From assembly GCA_900313405.1 (NCBI GenBank), contig OMQY01000078.1:1-5850 (forward strand): DNA of 5,850 nt. The letters run 5' to 3'. The position numbers and the translations under genes were made by a program. Below the pieces are notes generated by a model that saw only the letters and a list, made by a program, of their open reading frames with translations, made no database searches and had not been told where the DNA came from. Position 1 is the stretch's first letter. The number at the start of each line of letters is the position of its first letter. Shown piece by piece: positions 1 to 5,850 of this stretch. Source of the stretch: an uncultured Eubacteriales bacterium (GTDB lineage Bacteria > Bacillota_A > Clostridia > Saccharofermentanales > Saccharofermentanaceae).

Positions 1-6
1 CACGGC

Positions 7-15
7 ATTATAGCA
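7..15 (-). promoter_or_regulatory. Extended -10 promoter element reading out of the left edge
   Basis: The minus strand reads TGCTATAAT, a perfect TGn extended -10 box with consensus TATAAT, beginning 11 bases past the TAG stop of the last gene. At 17-base spacing the -35 position (30-35) reads TTTATT, a poor match, which the TG extension can compensate for. It would start transcription just outside the window, toward an unseen downstream gene. No terminator hairpin is visible between the stop and this box. Direction and match are seen; promoter activity is inferred. Confidence 0.5.
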
Positions 16-25
16 CACTTTTTCC

Positions 26-1120
26 CTACAATAAAGTAATTCCTTCTACACACATGATCGCTATTCCGCCAACTATCAACATAAGCGGCAGTCCGTCAGC
101 CGGAGCAGGCCTTTCCGAGAAGATACTGCGTCTCTTATATGTCGTCAGATAACCGGTAGCGATAATGTCAGCCATTATCACTGCCAAGACATAGAAAACA
201 AGTAATAGCGCTGTCTTTACTCCATGCGATCCGAGTCTGTCATTCTTGATAAAAGGCAACGATATCATCGCTGCGGCAGCGATCGCTTCATAGATACAAT
301 ACTTTCCGGATCTGCCACCATCCCGGGACAAAAACTTTTCCGTTCCAAAAGCAACTAATGTCATCACTGCGAGTACAAAGAGCGGAATGATAAGCAGCAT
401 TCTGTCGTTATCATCCAAATATATATCATACAGTTTACGGCCGCCGTATGCCGCTGCCAGAGCCGGGATCATCCCGATCGCAAAGAAAAGCCTTGCAAGA
501 AGGAATCCGCGGACATTCTCCATAGATGCCGAGGGCATTACCGTGTAATCTCCTAACGCAGGGGATGAGAAGGACACTTTCCTTCCGGTCGAATAAGATC
601 CTAATGCTGCCATGAGTATCAATGTCAAAGCAGACACAATAACAGCAACTGATGTTATCTTACGATCTGCCGGAACACATACTGCGGCGGCAGGGGCGAG
701 AGACGCAAGCGATAAAGCAACAGGAATGATCAACTCTTTTACGGGATCAATGCGTCCGGATCCGGTCTCTTCATCACCCGTTTCTGAACCGAGAGCCGTA
801 AGTCCTGCAGCCAGTGGCATAAGATAGATATATTCACCCGGATCGACATCAGCATCAAGCATCTTGGCTGCAAATAAGCATATAAAGACAACAAGTACAT
901 TAACGAACATGTTAAGATGCTTCGTTGAAGTCCTCTGCCAGAAGATCATTATTCCTGCCCATACTGCCAGCTGAGCAACGACACAGAGCGACATTGTAAG
1001 GATATCTTCACTTCGTGTTATCAGAGCTGCGCCTGTGGCGATCAGTCCTGCCAGAAATACAGATGAACGAGCCGACAGACTGATGTTCTCTTCATTCTTT
1101 GTGACCGCGGTCTTCTTCAC
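26..1120 (-). CDS. Polytopic membrane protein, probable divergent RnfE-RnfA fusion lacking the cluster cysteines
   Basis: 364 residues with about ten to twelve hydrophobic helices (roughly 20-37, 43-61, 70-88, 96-111, 128-148, 155-175, 203-224, 240-258, 274-292, 301-325, 343-362). No obvious family at first sight. Read against RnfE and RnfA, which are homologous six-helix proteins of about 200 residues, the N-half follows RnfE: AGLIATGAALITRSEDILTM (24-43) for lGLCPaLAVTts.enaLgM, and YLMPLAAGLTALGSE (99-113) for fIPLIvvNCiILGRAE. The C-half follows RnfA: ARLFFAIGMIPAL (209-221) for sRFLGICPFLG, ISLPFIKND (286-294) for iyLPLItTNC, and PADGLPLMLIVGGIAIMCVEG (340-360, near the C-terminus) for the family end FkGFPIALItAGlmaLaF.GF. 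It sits where rnfE and rnfA follow rnfG. The cysteines that hold the membrane [2Fe-2S] cluster are absent. Start is GTG at 1118-1120, chosen for the AAAGGAGG six bases upstream; stop TAG at 26-28. Alternative: an unrelated membrane protein recruited to the operon. Confidence 0.6.
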   Translation of the reverse strand: MKKTAVTKNEENISLSARSSVFLAGLIATGAALITRSEDILTMSLCVVAQLAVWAGIMIFWQRTSTKHLNMFVNVLVVFICLFAAKMLDADVDPGEYIYLMPLAAGLTALGSETGDEETGSGRIDPVKELIIPVALSLASLAPAAAVCVPADRKITSVAVIVSALTLILMAALGSYSTGRKVSFSSPALGDYTVMPSASMENVRGFLLARLFFAIGMIPALAAAYGGRKLYDIYLDDNDRMLLIIPLFVLAVMTLVAFGTEKFLSRDGGRSGKYCIYEAIAAAAMISLPFIKNDRLGSHGVKTALLLVFYVLAVIMADIIATGYLTTYKRRSIFSERPAPADGLPLMLIVGGIAIMCVEGITLL

Positions 1121-1126
1121 TTGTTG

Positions 1127-1134
1127 CCTCCTTT
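1127..1134 (-). promoter_or_regulatory. Strong Shine-Dalgarno (AAAGGAGG) deciding a GTG start
   Basis: AAAGGAGG on the minus strand lies six bases before the GTG at 1118-1120 that starts the polytopic membrane protein. It is the only clear gap in the operon (31 bases, 1121-1151) and the strongest ribosome binding site in the window, so this last gene probably initiates independently rather than by coupling. No hairpin or promoter is visible in the gap. Confidence 0.85.
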
Positions 1135-1151
1135 CGATGATGATAACGGCC

Positions 1152-2537
1152 TTAAGCGAGCCAGTTCAGATACTGCTTCAGGAACTTATATCCCGTATTA
1201 AGCGCTGACAATACTTCGAGCGATGCAGCCTCGTTATTATCGATCCCCTCTATGTAAGTGATTATCTCTGTCATCGGGATCCCGTCTATACTGTCAGTAA
1301 TGACGCTGTTAGTCCTGCCGTTGACCACACCGTCCTCAGTACCGTCGTAATACTGAGCAGGCGCAGAAGGCTCTTCTGTCTCATATGTCTCATCCGTCCC
1401 CGTCTCGTCTGAACCGGGCAGATCATCCAAAACTATAGGTGTTCCGTTCTCATCATCGGATCCCTCAGCGCTATAGTACTCAACGTATTCCCTGATATTG
1501 AGTTCACCGATCTCATTGCCGTTATTGTCGTAGACCTTAAAGTAGTTGGGATATTCATCGAAAGAATACACAACAAAGCCGTCATCATTTACGAGTCCGA
1601 GTTCTTCAGCGCCGGATCCGAACAATCTGGTAAAGGCCAGATCCATTCCTTCGTAATAGTCATTTTTGGTAAAACCCGCCCTGGAACTGTCGATGCACTC
1701 ATAAGCCAGTTCAACGAAGCTTCGAATGTTGACGGTAACTCCTTCAACGATCTCTGTAGTTCCGTCAGACTTCATCGCCAGCCTTGCGGGATCCTGAAGA
1801 TTGATAAGTGCATGGCAGAGGTTGTACGACTGTGTCGCCCAGTTCTCTCCCGATATGGTATATGCTCCGGTAAGTGAAGCCTCACGTCTGTTGGGTGTCG
1901 TAGGATCGATATTGAATGCGTCCCATTGAACACGGGTGATGATCCCGTCAATTACATCTATCTCGACATAATCTATATAGCCTTTACGATCCGCGAACTG
2001 ACGCTGTGCATAGTACGTACCGTCACGCAGTCCTCCGAGTCTGATCACGGTATCATCTGTCTCTGTCAAAGAACTGTACTGTGAATTCAAGGCGATCGGT
2101 ATCCTTTTTCCCATAACCTGCTTGAGGATCTCATCCAGTTCCTCATCCGTTATTGAGATCGGATCGGTCTCGTCATTGACCCGTCTTATGCCTGTCACGA
2201 CAGCACCGTCAGCTTTAATACCTTCGAGAAGATGAAGCTTCTTACCGTTCTTGTCAGTCACCGTGACGTCGATGATATACCCGGTCTCTACTCCGTCCTC
2301 GTCATAAGCAACATACACATGAGATATATCGGCGAAAAGTTCCATCTCCGAGGGATGGACCTCCTGATAATCAGCGGCCGGAAGAACATTCTTGAACTCC
2401 TCCGAATATTCGCTCTGCTGTCTGTCATCCGCCTTGTTCCCCGCCATCCATTCTCCGATCGAGAGCACGACGACGCTGATGATCGCGATAACGATCAACT
2501 CGAACATCATCCTACGAAGCAACTGACGGGTCATCAT
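1152..2537 (-). CDS. rnfG: RnfG-like membrane-anchored protein with FMN-binding-type domain and degenerate flavinylation sites
   Basis: Position (after rnfD) and architecture point to the RnfG slot, the extracytoplasmic covalent-flavin subunit. The protein has 461 residues, about twice the usual RnfG length. An N-terminal signal-anchor helix occupies about 11-28. Residues 71-125 resemble the RnfG N-terminal half (GYIIDVTVTDKNGKKLHLLE, then GIKADGAVVTGI and NDETDP where RnfG has h.ETPG). Residues 168-285 look like a second FMN_bind-type module: LRDGTYYAQRQF, VEIDVIDGIITRVQWDAFN, then EIVEGVTVNI at 262-271 at the place of DxxSGATxS. An acidic, low-complexity linker runs about 353-395. The C-terminus (TDSIDGIPMTEI 414-425, then SALNTGYKFLKQYL) resembles the RnfG end with its SGAT site, but the acceptor position is Pro421. 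Start: the first of two adjacent ATGs, overlapping the rnfD stop as ATGA; AGGAGG lies 11 bases upstream. Symbol given for position and family resemblance; flavin binding is not certain. Confidence 0.72.
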   Translation of the reverse strand: MMTRQLLRRMMFELIVIAIISVVVLSIGEWMAGNKADDRQQSEYSEEFKNVLPAADYQEVHPSEMELFADISHVYVAYDEDGVETGYIIDVTVTDKNGKKLHLLEGIKADGAVVTGIRRVNDETDPISITDEELDEILKQVMGKRIPIALNSQYSSLTETDDTVIRLGGLRDGTYYAQRQFADRKGYIDYVEIDVIDGIITRVQWDAFNIDPTTPNRREASLTGAYTISGENWATQSYNLCHALINLQDPARLAMKSDGTTEIVEGVTVNIRSFVELAYECIDSSRAGFTKNDYYEGMDLAFTRLFGSGAEELGLVNDDGFVVYSFDEYPNYFKVYDNNGNEIGELNIREYVEYYSAEGSDDENGTPIVLDDLPGSDETGTDETYETEEPSAPAQYYDGTEDGVVNGRTNSVITDSIDGIPMTEIITYIEGIDNNEAASLEVLSALNTGYKFLKQYLNWLA

Positions 2538-3496
2538 ATGCGCAATTTCCTCCTGCTCCTTACAGATGATATAACAAACTCAAGTGTGTAAGTCAGGTAA
2601 TTTGTCATGATTACCGGAACCGTCAGATACACTATATTCGAAGTAAAACGGCTGAGGACCACCGTCATAAGTCCCGCAAAGCATCCCGAGATGATCCCTC
2701 CGGACAATCCCTGAGAAACACATATATAGTCGGTTATCATAAAGGCTGCCGCAAAGAGCACACCTGACGTCACCATAAACACGAGCAATTCTCTCTGCCC
2801 GTCAGATTTGAGCACATCGACCTTATAAAGAATACAATACCCGATCAATACCGTCGCCAGATACGCGGCAGGGGCCTCGATACGAACTATCCTCTTGGAG
2901 ACCAGATAAACGATACCGATCAGTATCATCAGACAGCAGCCCGTGCCGAATCTGCCGGCATAGCTTCCCGTCAGGATCTCGGTAATGTAAAGATCATCAA
3001 GTACAGCGGGCTGATCTCCGCTTACATGCAGTGTGAACAATCCGTCCAGTCCCAGCCGGTCCTTATAAGGCTCGATATATCCGTTCTCGATATCCTCGAA
3101 AAGCAGATTGATAAAAAGAGCCGAAGCCGCCGCCATATTCACGGGATTACCGCCTAATCCTCCGAACAGCTGCTTAAAAGCCAGTTCACCGATAAGGATT
3201 CCGAGTATCGATATGATAAGAGGGGTCCCGGGCGGGAGAAGCAATGCATAAATGATACCGCTTACCATGGCACTGATGTCATAGTATTCAACCGCAGCTA
3301 CTCCCCTCAGCCTGTCACATATCCTTGCCGTAACAAGCGAGAGCATAGCACACGCAGCCATGGTAACCGCAGCTCTGATCCCGTAACAGAATACCGAGTA
3401 AAGTGCACAGGGCAATACTGCAGCCATCATATTGGTATATATGTACGGAGTATTCAGATCCGTATGTATATAGGGCGCATTACTTCGAAGGATCAT
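2534..3496 (-). CDS. rnfD: RnfD-like integral membrane subunit lacking the flavin-attachment SGAT motif
   Basis: Polytopic membrane subunit of the RnfD/NqrB family, 320 residues, roughly the usual RnfD length. Family signatures: SNAPYIHTDLNTPYIYTNMM at 5-24 (SPHI...-like start), DISAMVSGIIYALLLPPGTP at 73-92 (consensus DGSA.VTG..LAL.LPP), KQLFGGLGGNPVNMAAA at 108-124 (KhlFGGLG.NPFNPA), the helix GIVYLVSKRIVRIEAPAAYL at 194-213, and FMITDYI at 252-258 (F.MATDP). About eight to ten hydrophobic helices. Canonical RnfD carries FMN on the Thr of an SGAT motif in the loop before the GETS block; here that loop reads LHVSGDQPAVLDD (156-168), with no Thr, and the GETS block reads FGTGCC (183-188). Start ATG lies inside the rnfC stop (ATGA), preceded by AAGGGGG about 9 bases upstream; its own TGA overlaps the next start the same way. 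Membership is clear; loss of covalent FMN is inferred from the missing residue. Confidence 0.9.
   Translation of the reverse strand: MILRSNAPYIHTDLNTPYIYTNMMAAVLPCALYSVFCYGIRAAVTMAACAMLSLVTARICDRLRGVAAVEYYDISAMVSGIIYALLLPPGTPLIISILGILIGELAFKQLFGGLGGNPVNMAAASALFINLLFEDIENGYIEPYKDRLGLDGLFTLHVSGDQPAVLDDLYITEILTGSYAGRFGTGCCLMILIGIVYLVSKRIVRIEAPAAYLATVLIGYCILYKVDVLKSDGQRELLVFMVTSGVLFAAAFMITDYICVSQGLSGGIISGCFAGLMTVVLSRFTSNIVYLTVPVIMTNYLTYTLEFVISSVRSRRKLRI
2549..2554 (-). promoter_or_regulatory. Shine-Dalgarno (AGGAGG) of the RnfG-like gene, inside the end of rnfD
   Basis: AGGAGG on the minus strand is embedded in the last codons of rnfD, 11 bases before the ATG at 2535-2537. The spacing is a little long, but the ATGA stop/start overlap allows re-initiation by ribosomes finishing rnfD. 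A second ATG follows at once, so the start could be one codon later. Confidence 0.7.
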
Positions 3497-5025
3497 ACTT
3501 CTTTGCCCCCTTCGAACGGAAGGAAGATCTTCTCCTCGTCGCCTTCATCTCCCGCGGACTCGTCTTCACTGTACGATTCGAGCATCGACACACTGCCGAT
3601 AACGATCTTCTCAGTAGACGGGATCGATCCGTTGGTCTTAATGGATCTTCTTTCTATTCCCTCTGTCGTCTGTTTCTTCTTCTGGGCTGACACGGCATAG
3701 CCGGCTACCGTTCCGGTAAGATCCAATCCCGACGGACATACATAAGAACAGGTACCGCAAGCAATACATGCGCCGGCTCTCTCCTCATCAGCCTTGGAAA
3801 AGGCTCCTCGGCTGACGAGCTTGGCGATAAGCCCGGGATTAATGTCCATCGGACAATTCTCGGCACATTTACCGCAGTGAATGCATTTGGTCACTACTAT
3901 CTCACGTTTACGCACTACCGTTATGGCGGTAGTCGTCTTAATGATCGGAGTATTATCAGGATCGGTAACGAGAAGGCCCGTCATACATCCGCCCCATACA
4001 ACACGCGATTCCGTCTCGCTGATACCATTAACGGTATTGAGCAGTTCTGATACGGGAGTGCCTATCGGCGCAAGTACATTATGCCCGCCTCCCTCACCGT
4101 CTGAGATCGTTATCAGACGGCCTGTCAACGGCATATTGCCGCTGATGGCATCCCAGCACGCATACAATGTAGAGCAGTTGAAAAGGACAGCTCCGCATGA
4201 ATCCTCAAGGGTGTCATCCTCAGCAAGTTCCTTTCCGTAGAGTGCTCTGGCAACAAGCCTGTAATACCCCTGCGGGAACCTGTCTCTGAAGAACTTGAAC
4301 CCGATGGTGAAGTCGGGATACTCATCCGTTACTCTCTCTGACGCGGCTCTCAATGCTTCTATCTCATCCTTCTTATCAGCGGATATCAGGACCGTTATGT
4401 TATGAGTCCCGCATGCTCCTGCCACGGCAACCGCGCCCATCAAGACATAATCTGCATACTCTCCCGCAATAAACAGGTCACAGACCGCGTATGGCTCGCT
4501 CTGAAGGATGTTGACCAGCAGTTCCCTGACTCCGGCCTTACGGGCACGATCTATCTTTGCTATCGTAGGTATTCCTTCACCGCCGAGACCGACAATGCCG
4601 GAATCGCGAACGATCCCCATTACCGTTGAAGCACTGATATTGAGTTCCATTCTCGGCAATACAACGGACGGATGTCTCGTCCTCTTGCGATCGCTTTCGA
4701 TACAAACAGCTTTACACTCTACACCGTTAGGCATCCTGATCGGCTTGATGTCAGTAACGGTTCCGGATATGCCCGCATGTATCGGGACCGCGAACGCGCC
4801 CTCGGGCGGGATTCCGATACACTGACCTATGAGCACGTGCTCGCCGATAGTAACGATCGGGACGCACTCATCTCCGAAATGCTGCTTCATCGGAAGTATT
4901 ATCTTCGTAGGGAAAACACGCTCGAGCATAATCTCGCGGACAAAGGAAGAACGCCCGGAGAATCTCAAGGCGTTCCTTTCTCTCAGATTCCTAAGATAGG
5001 AATATTTATGCTCTCCGACTGACAT
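3493..5025 (-). CDS. rnfC: RnfC-like electron transport complex subunit with two [4Fe-4S] clusters
   Basis: Cytosolic, membrane-associated subunit of an Rnf-type complex; in the family it binds FMN and NAD(H) and passes electrons through two [4Fe-4S] clusters. Length 510 residues, normal to slightly long. Visible in order: an RnfC N-terminal/barrel-sandwich region about 40-110 (ILPMKQHFG, then VPIHAGISGTV); the glycine-rich nucleotide/flavin loop GLGGEGIPT at 146-154; NILQSEPY at 172-179 in place of the usual NGAECEPY; RFPQGYYRLV at 249-258; a SLBB-like segment about 300-350 with IGTPVSELL and GGCMTG; ferredoxin motifs CIHCGKCAENCP (Cys 381, 384, 387, 391) and CIACGTCSYVCP (Cys 420, 423, 426, 430). 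The N-terminal GGxHP motif typical of RnfC is not recognisable. The last 65 residues form a polar, late acidic tail (about 483-498). Start ATG overlaps the rpoD stop (TAATG), with only a weak GAGGG 12 bases upstream, which favours coupled translation. The stop overlaps rnfD (ATGA). NqrA is excluded because it lacks the ferredoxin motifs. Confidence 0.93.
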   Translation of the reverse strand: MSVGEHKYSYLRNLRERNALRFSGRSSFVREIMLERVFPTKIILPMKQHFGDECVPIVTIGEHVLIGQCIGIPPEGAFAVPIHAGISGTVTDIKPIRMPNGVECKAVCIESDRKRTRHPSVVLPRMELNISASTVMGIVRDSGIVGLGGEGIPTIAKIDRARKAGVRELLVNILQSEPYAVCDLFIAGEYADYVLMGAVAVAGACGTHNITVLISADKKDEIEALRAASERVTDEYPDFTIGFKFFRDRFPQGYYRLVARALYGKELAEDDTLEDSCGAVLFNCSTLYACWDAISGNMPLTGRLITISDGEGGGHNVLAPIGTPVSELLNTVNGISETESRVVWGGCMTGLLVTDPDNTPIIKTTTAITVVRKREIVVTKCIHCGKCAENCPMDINPGLIAKLVSRGAFSKADEERAGACIACGTCSYVCPSGLDLTGTVAGYAVSAQKKKQTTEGIERRSIKTNGSIPSTEKIVIGSVSMLESYSEDESAGDEGDEEKIFLPFEGGKEV

Positions 5026-5850
5026 TAGTCAGCATAGCCCTCAAGACGCTTGGCATCACTGGATCTGCCGAGCTTCCTGATCGCCTTGGCTTCGATCTGA
5101 CGGATACGCTCTCTTGTAACTCCGAGGCTCTTACCGACTTCCTCGAGAGTCCTCTGCTTATCATCATCAAGGCCGAATCTCAGGCGGATAACCTTGGCCT
5201 CTCTGTCAGTGAGCTTATCCAGGACCTTGATCAGGTCCTCCTTCAGAAGGTCTCTCGAGACCTCTTCATCAGGTGAGATGTACTCATCACTCGAGATAAA
5301 GTCAACCAGATGGCTGTCCTCTTCTTCACCTACAGGCTTGTCGATGGAGACAGGATCCTGGCTGATCCTCTGGATATCTCTGATCTTGTCAGAAGGCATC
5401 CCCATCTTCTCTGCCAGCTCATCGATCGTAGGCTCTCTTCCGAGATCCTGAACGAGCTGACGCTGAACTCTTGTAAGCTTGTTGATCGTCTCGACCATAT
5501 GAACAGGGATACGGATCGTTCTTGCCTGATCGGCAATAGCTCTTGTAATAGCCTGTCTGATCCACCATGTGGCATATGTACTGAACTTGAATCCCTTGGA
5601 ATAGTCGAACTTGTCTACTGCCTTGATAAGACCGATATTACCCTCCTGGATAAGATCGAGCAACGACAGACCTCTGTTCATATATTTCTTGGCGATAGAT
5701 ACGACCAGTCGGAGGTTGGACTCTACGAGGATATCCTTGGCATCCATATCGCCATCCTGCATTCTTCTGGCAAGCTCCTTCTCGTCTTCTGCCTTGAGAA
5801 GCGGGATCTTACCGATCTCCTTGAGATACATCCTGACTGAGTCATCTACG
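5025..5850 (-). CDS. rpoD: RNA polymerase primary sigma factor SigA/RpoD (partial, N-terminus outside window)
   Basis: Primary (group 1) sigma-70 factor that directs core RNA polymerase to -10/-35 promoters of housekeeping genes. The frame stays open to the right window edge, upstream of the first internal Met at 5831, reading [13 protein letters not shown], the usual start of region 1.2; region 1.1 and the true start lie outside. Counting from that internal Met: region 2 spans about 30-102, with the core-binding [19 protein letters not shown] and the -10-recognition helix [19 protein letters not shown] at 82-100; region 3 is about 110-185; region 4.2 has the helix-turn-helix [20 protein letters not shown] at 228-247, which reads the -35 box. 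All conserved blocks are intact. The C-terminus is slightly unusual (RKLGRSS where RKLRHPS is common). Its TAA stop overlaps the rnfC start by one base (TAATG), so the downstream genes probably share its mRNA. Sporulation or alternative sigma factors are unlikely given the near-perfect group 1 regions 2.4 and 4.2. Confidence 0.97.
   Translation of the reverse strand, partial: VDDSVRMYLKEIGKIPLLKAEDEKELARRMQDGDMDAKDILVESNLRLVVSIAKKYMNRGLSLLDLIQEGNIGLIKAVDKFDYSKGFKFSTYATWWIRQAITRAIADQARTIRIPVHMVETINKLTRVQRQLVQDLGREPTIDELAEKMGMPSDKIRDIQRISQDPVSIDKPVGEEEDSHLVDFISSDEYISPDEEVSRDLLKEDLIKVLDKLTDREAKVIRLRFGLDDDKQRTLEEVGKSLGVTRERIRQIEAKAIRKLGRSSDAKRLEGYAD

Noticed and set aside
612..827. Plus-strand 71-codon open frame opposite the polytopic membrane protein
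   Set aside because: Antisense shadow of hydrophobic codons with low-complexity Ala/Ser/Thr composition; nothing supports its expression.
1121..1151. Possible terminator or separate promoter in the only intergenic gap
   Set aside because: The 31 bases hold a Shine-Dalgarno, but no inverted repeat with a T-run and no -10/-35 pair on the coding strand.
2232..2591. Plus-strand open frame spanning the rnfD/rnfG-like junction
   Set aside because: Antisense to two coupled genes and rich in Arg/His/Asp from the opposite reading; no ribosome binding site was recognised.
3881..4240. Plus-strand open frame of 119 codons opposite rnfC
   Set aside because: Antisense to the conserved RnfC core, including a ferredoxin motif; the composition is Ser/Thr/Pro/Arg-rich, as expected of a shadow frame.
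26..5025. Na+-translocating NQR operon instead of Rnf
   Set aside because: The C subunit carries two CxxCxxCxxxCP motifs, which RnfC has and NqrA lacks, and no NqrF-like reductase is present.
5310..5840. Long plus-strand open frame of 176 codons opposite rpoD
   Set aside because: It lies wholly antisense to well-conserved sigma factor regions; the protein has no recognisable family features. It is a codon-bias shadow.
1..5850. CRISPR arrays, insertion sequences, tRNA/rRNA genes, long repeats
   Set aside because: Coding sequence fills nearly all of the window, and I saw no repeated units, transposase, terminal inverted repeats or structured RNA signatures.

Overview
The window holds five same-strand genes, all read right to left on the minus strand, with almost no intergenic DNA. 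It looks like a chromosomal segment of a Gram-positive anaerobe, most likely a member of the Clostridia (Bacillota). The reasons are the housekeeping sigma factor, whose text is close to clostridial SigA, the strong AGGAGG-type ribosome binding sites, and an Rnf-type electron-transfer gene set in the clostridial order C-D-G-E-A. I cannot place it to genus.

Layout from the right edge (upstream) to the left edge (downstream): (1) the primary sigma factor RpoD/SigA (5025-5850, N-terminal part cut off by the window edge); (2) an RnfC-like protein with two complete [4Fe-4S] motifs (3493-5025); (3) an RnfD-like membrane protein (2534-3496); (4) a single-pass, RnfG-like protein with FMN-binding-type regions (1152-2537); (5) a polytopic membrane protein of 364 residues (26-1120), which I read as a very divergent fusion of RnfE and RnfA. 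The junctions are TAATG, ATGA, ATGA and a 31-base gap with a strong Shine-Dalgarno, so genes 1-5 look co-transcribed and mostly translationally coupled. At the left edge, just after the last stop codon, a perfect extended -10 box (TGCTATAAT) suggests that a separate downstream unit starts there.

Taken together, genes 2-5 encode a membrane complex of the Rnf type (ferredoxin:NAD oxidoreductase, normally coupled to ion pumping), but with a striking pattern. The cytosolic NADH/FMN/[4Fe-4S] subunit keeps its cofactor motifs, while the residues that normally carry electrons through and across the membrane are missing or altered: the SGAT flavin-attachment motif in RnfD, the SGAT motif in RnfG, and the GxCP and NC cysteines of RnfE and RnfA. 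No RnfB is visible. This may be a repurposed, undescribed Rnf derivative, tied to the primary sigma factor gene by overlapping translation. The family assignments of C and D are firm, G is likely, and the E-A fusion is inference from motif alignment by eye.
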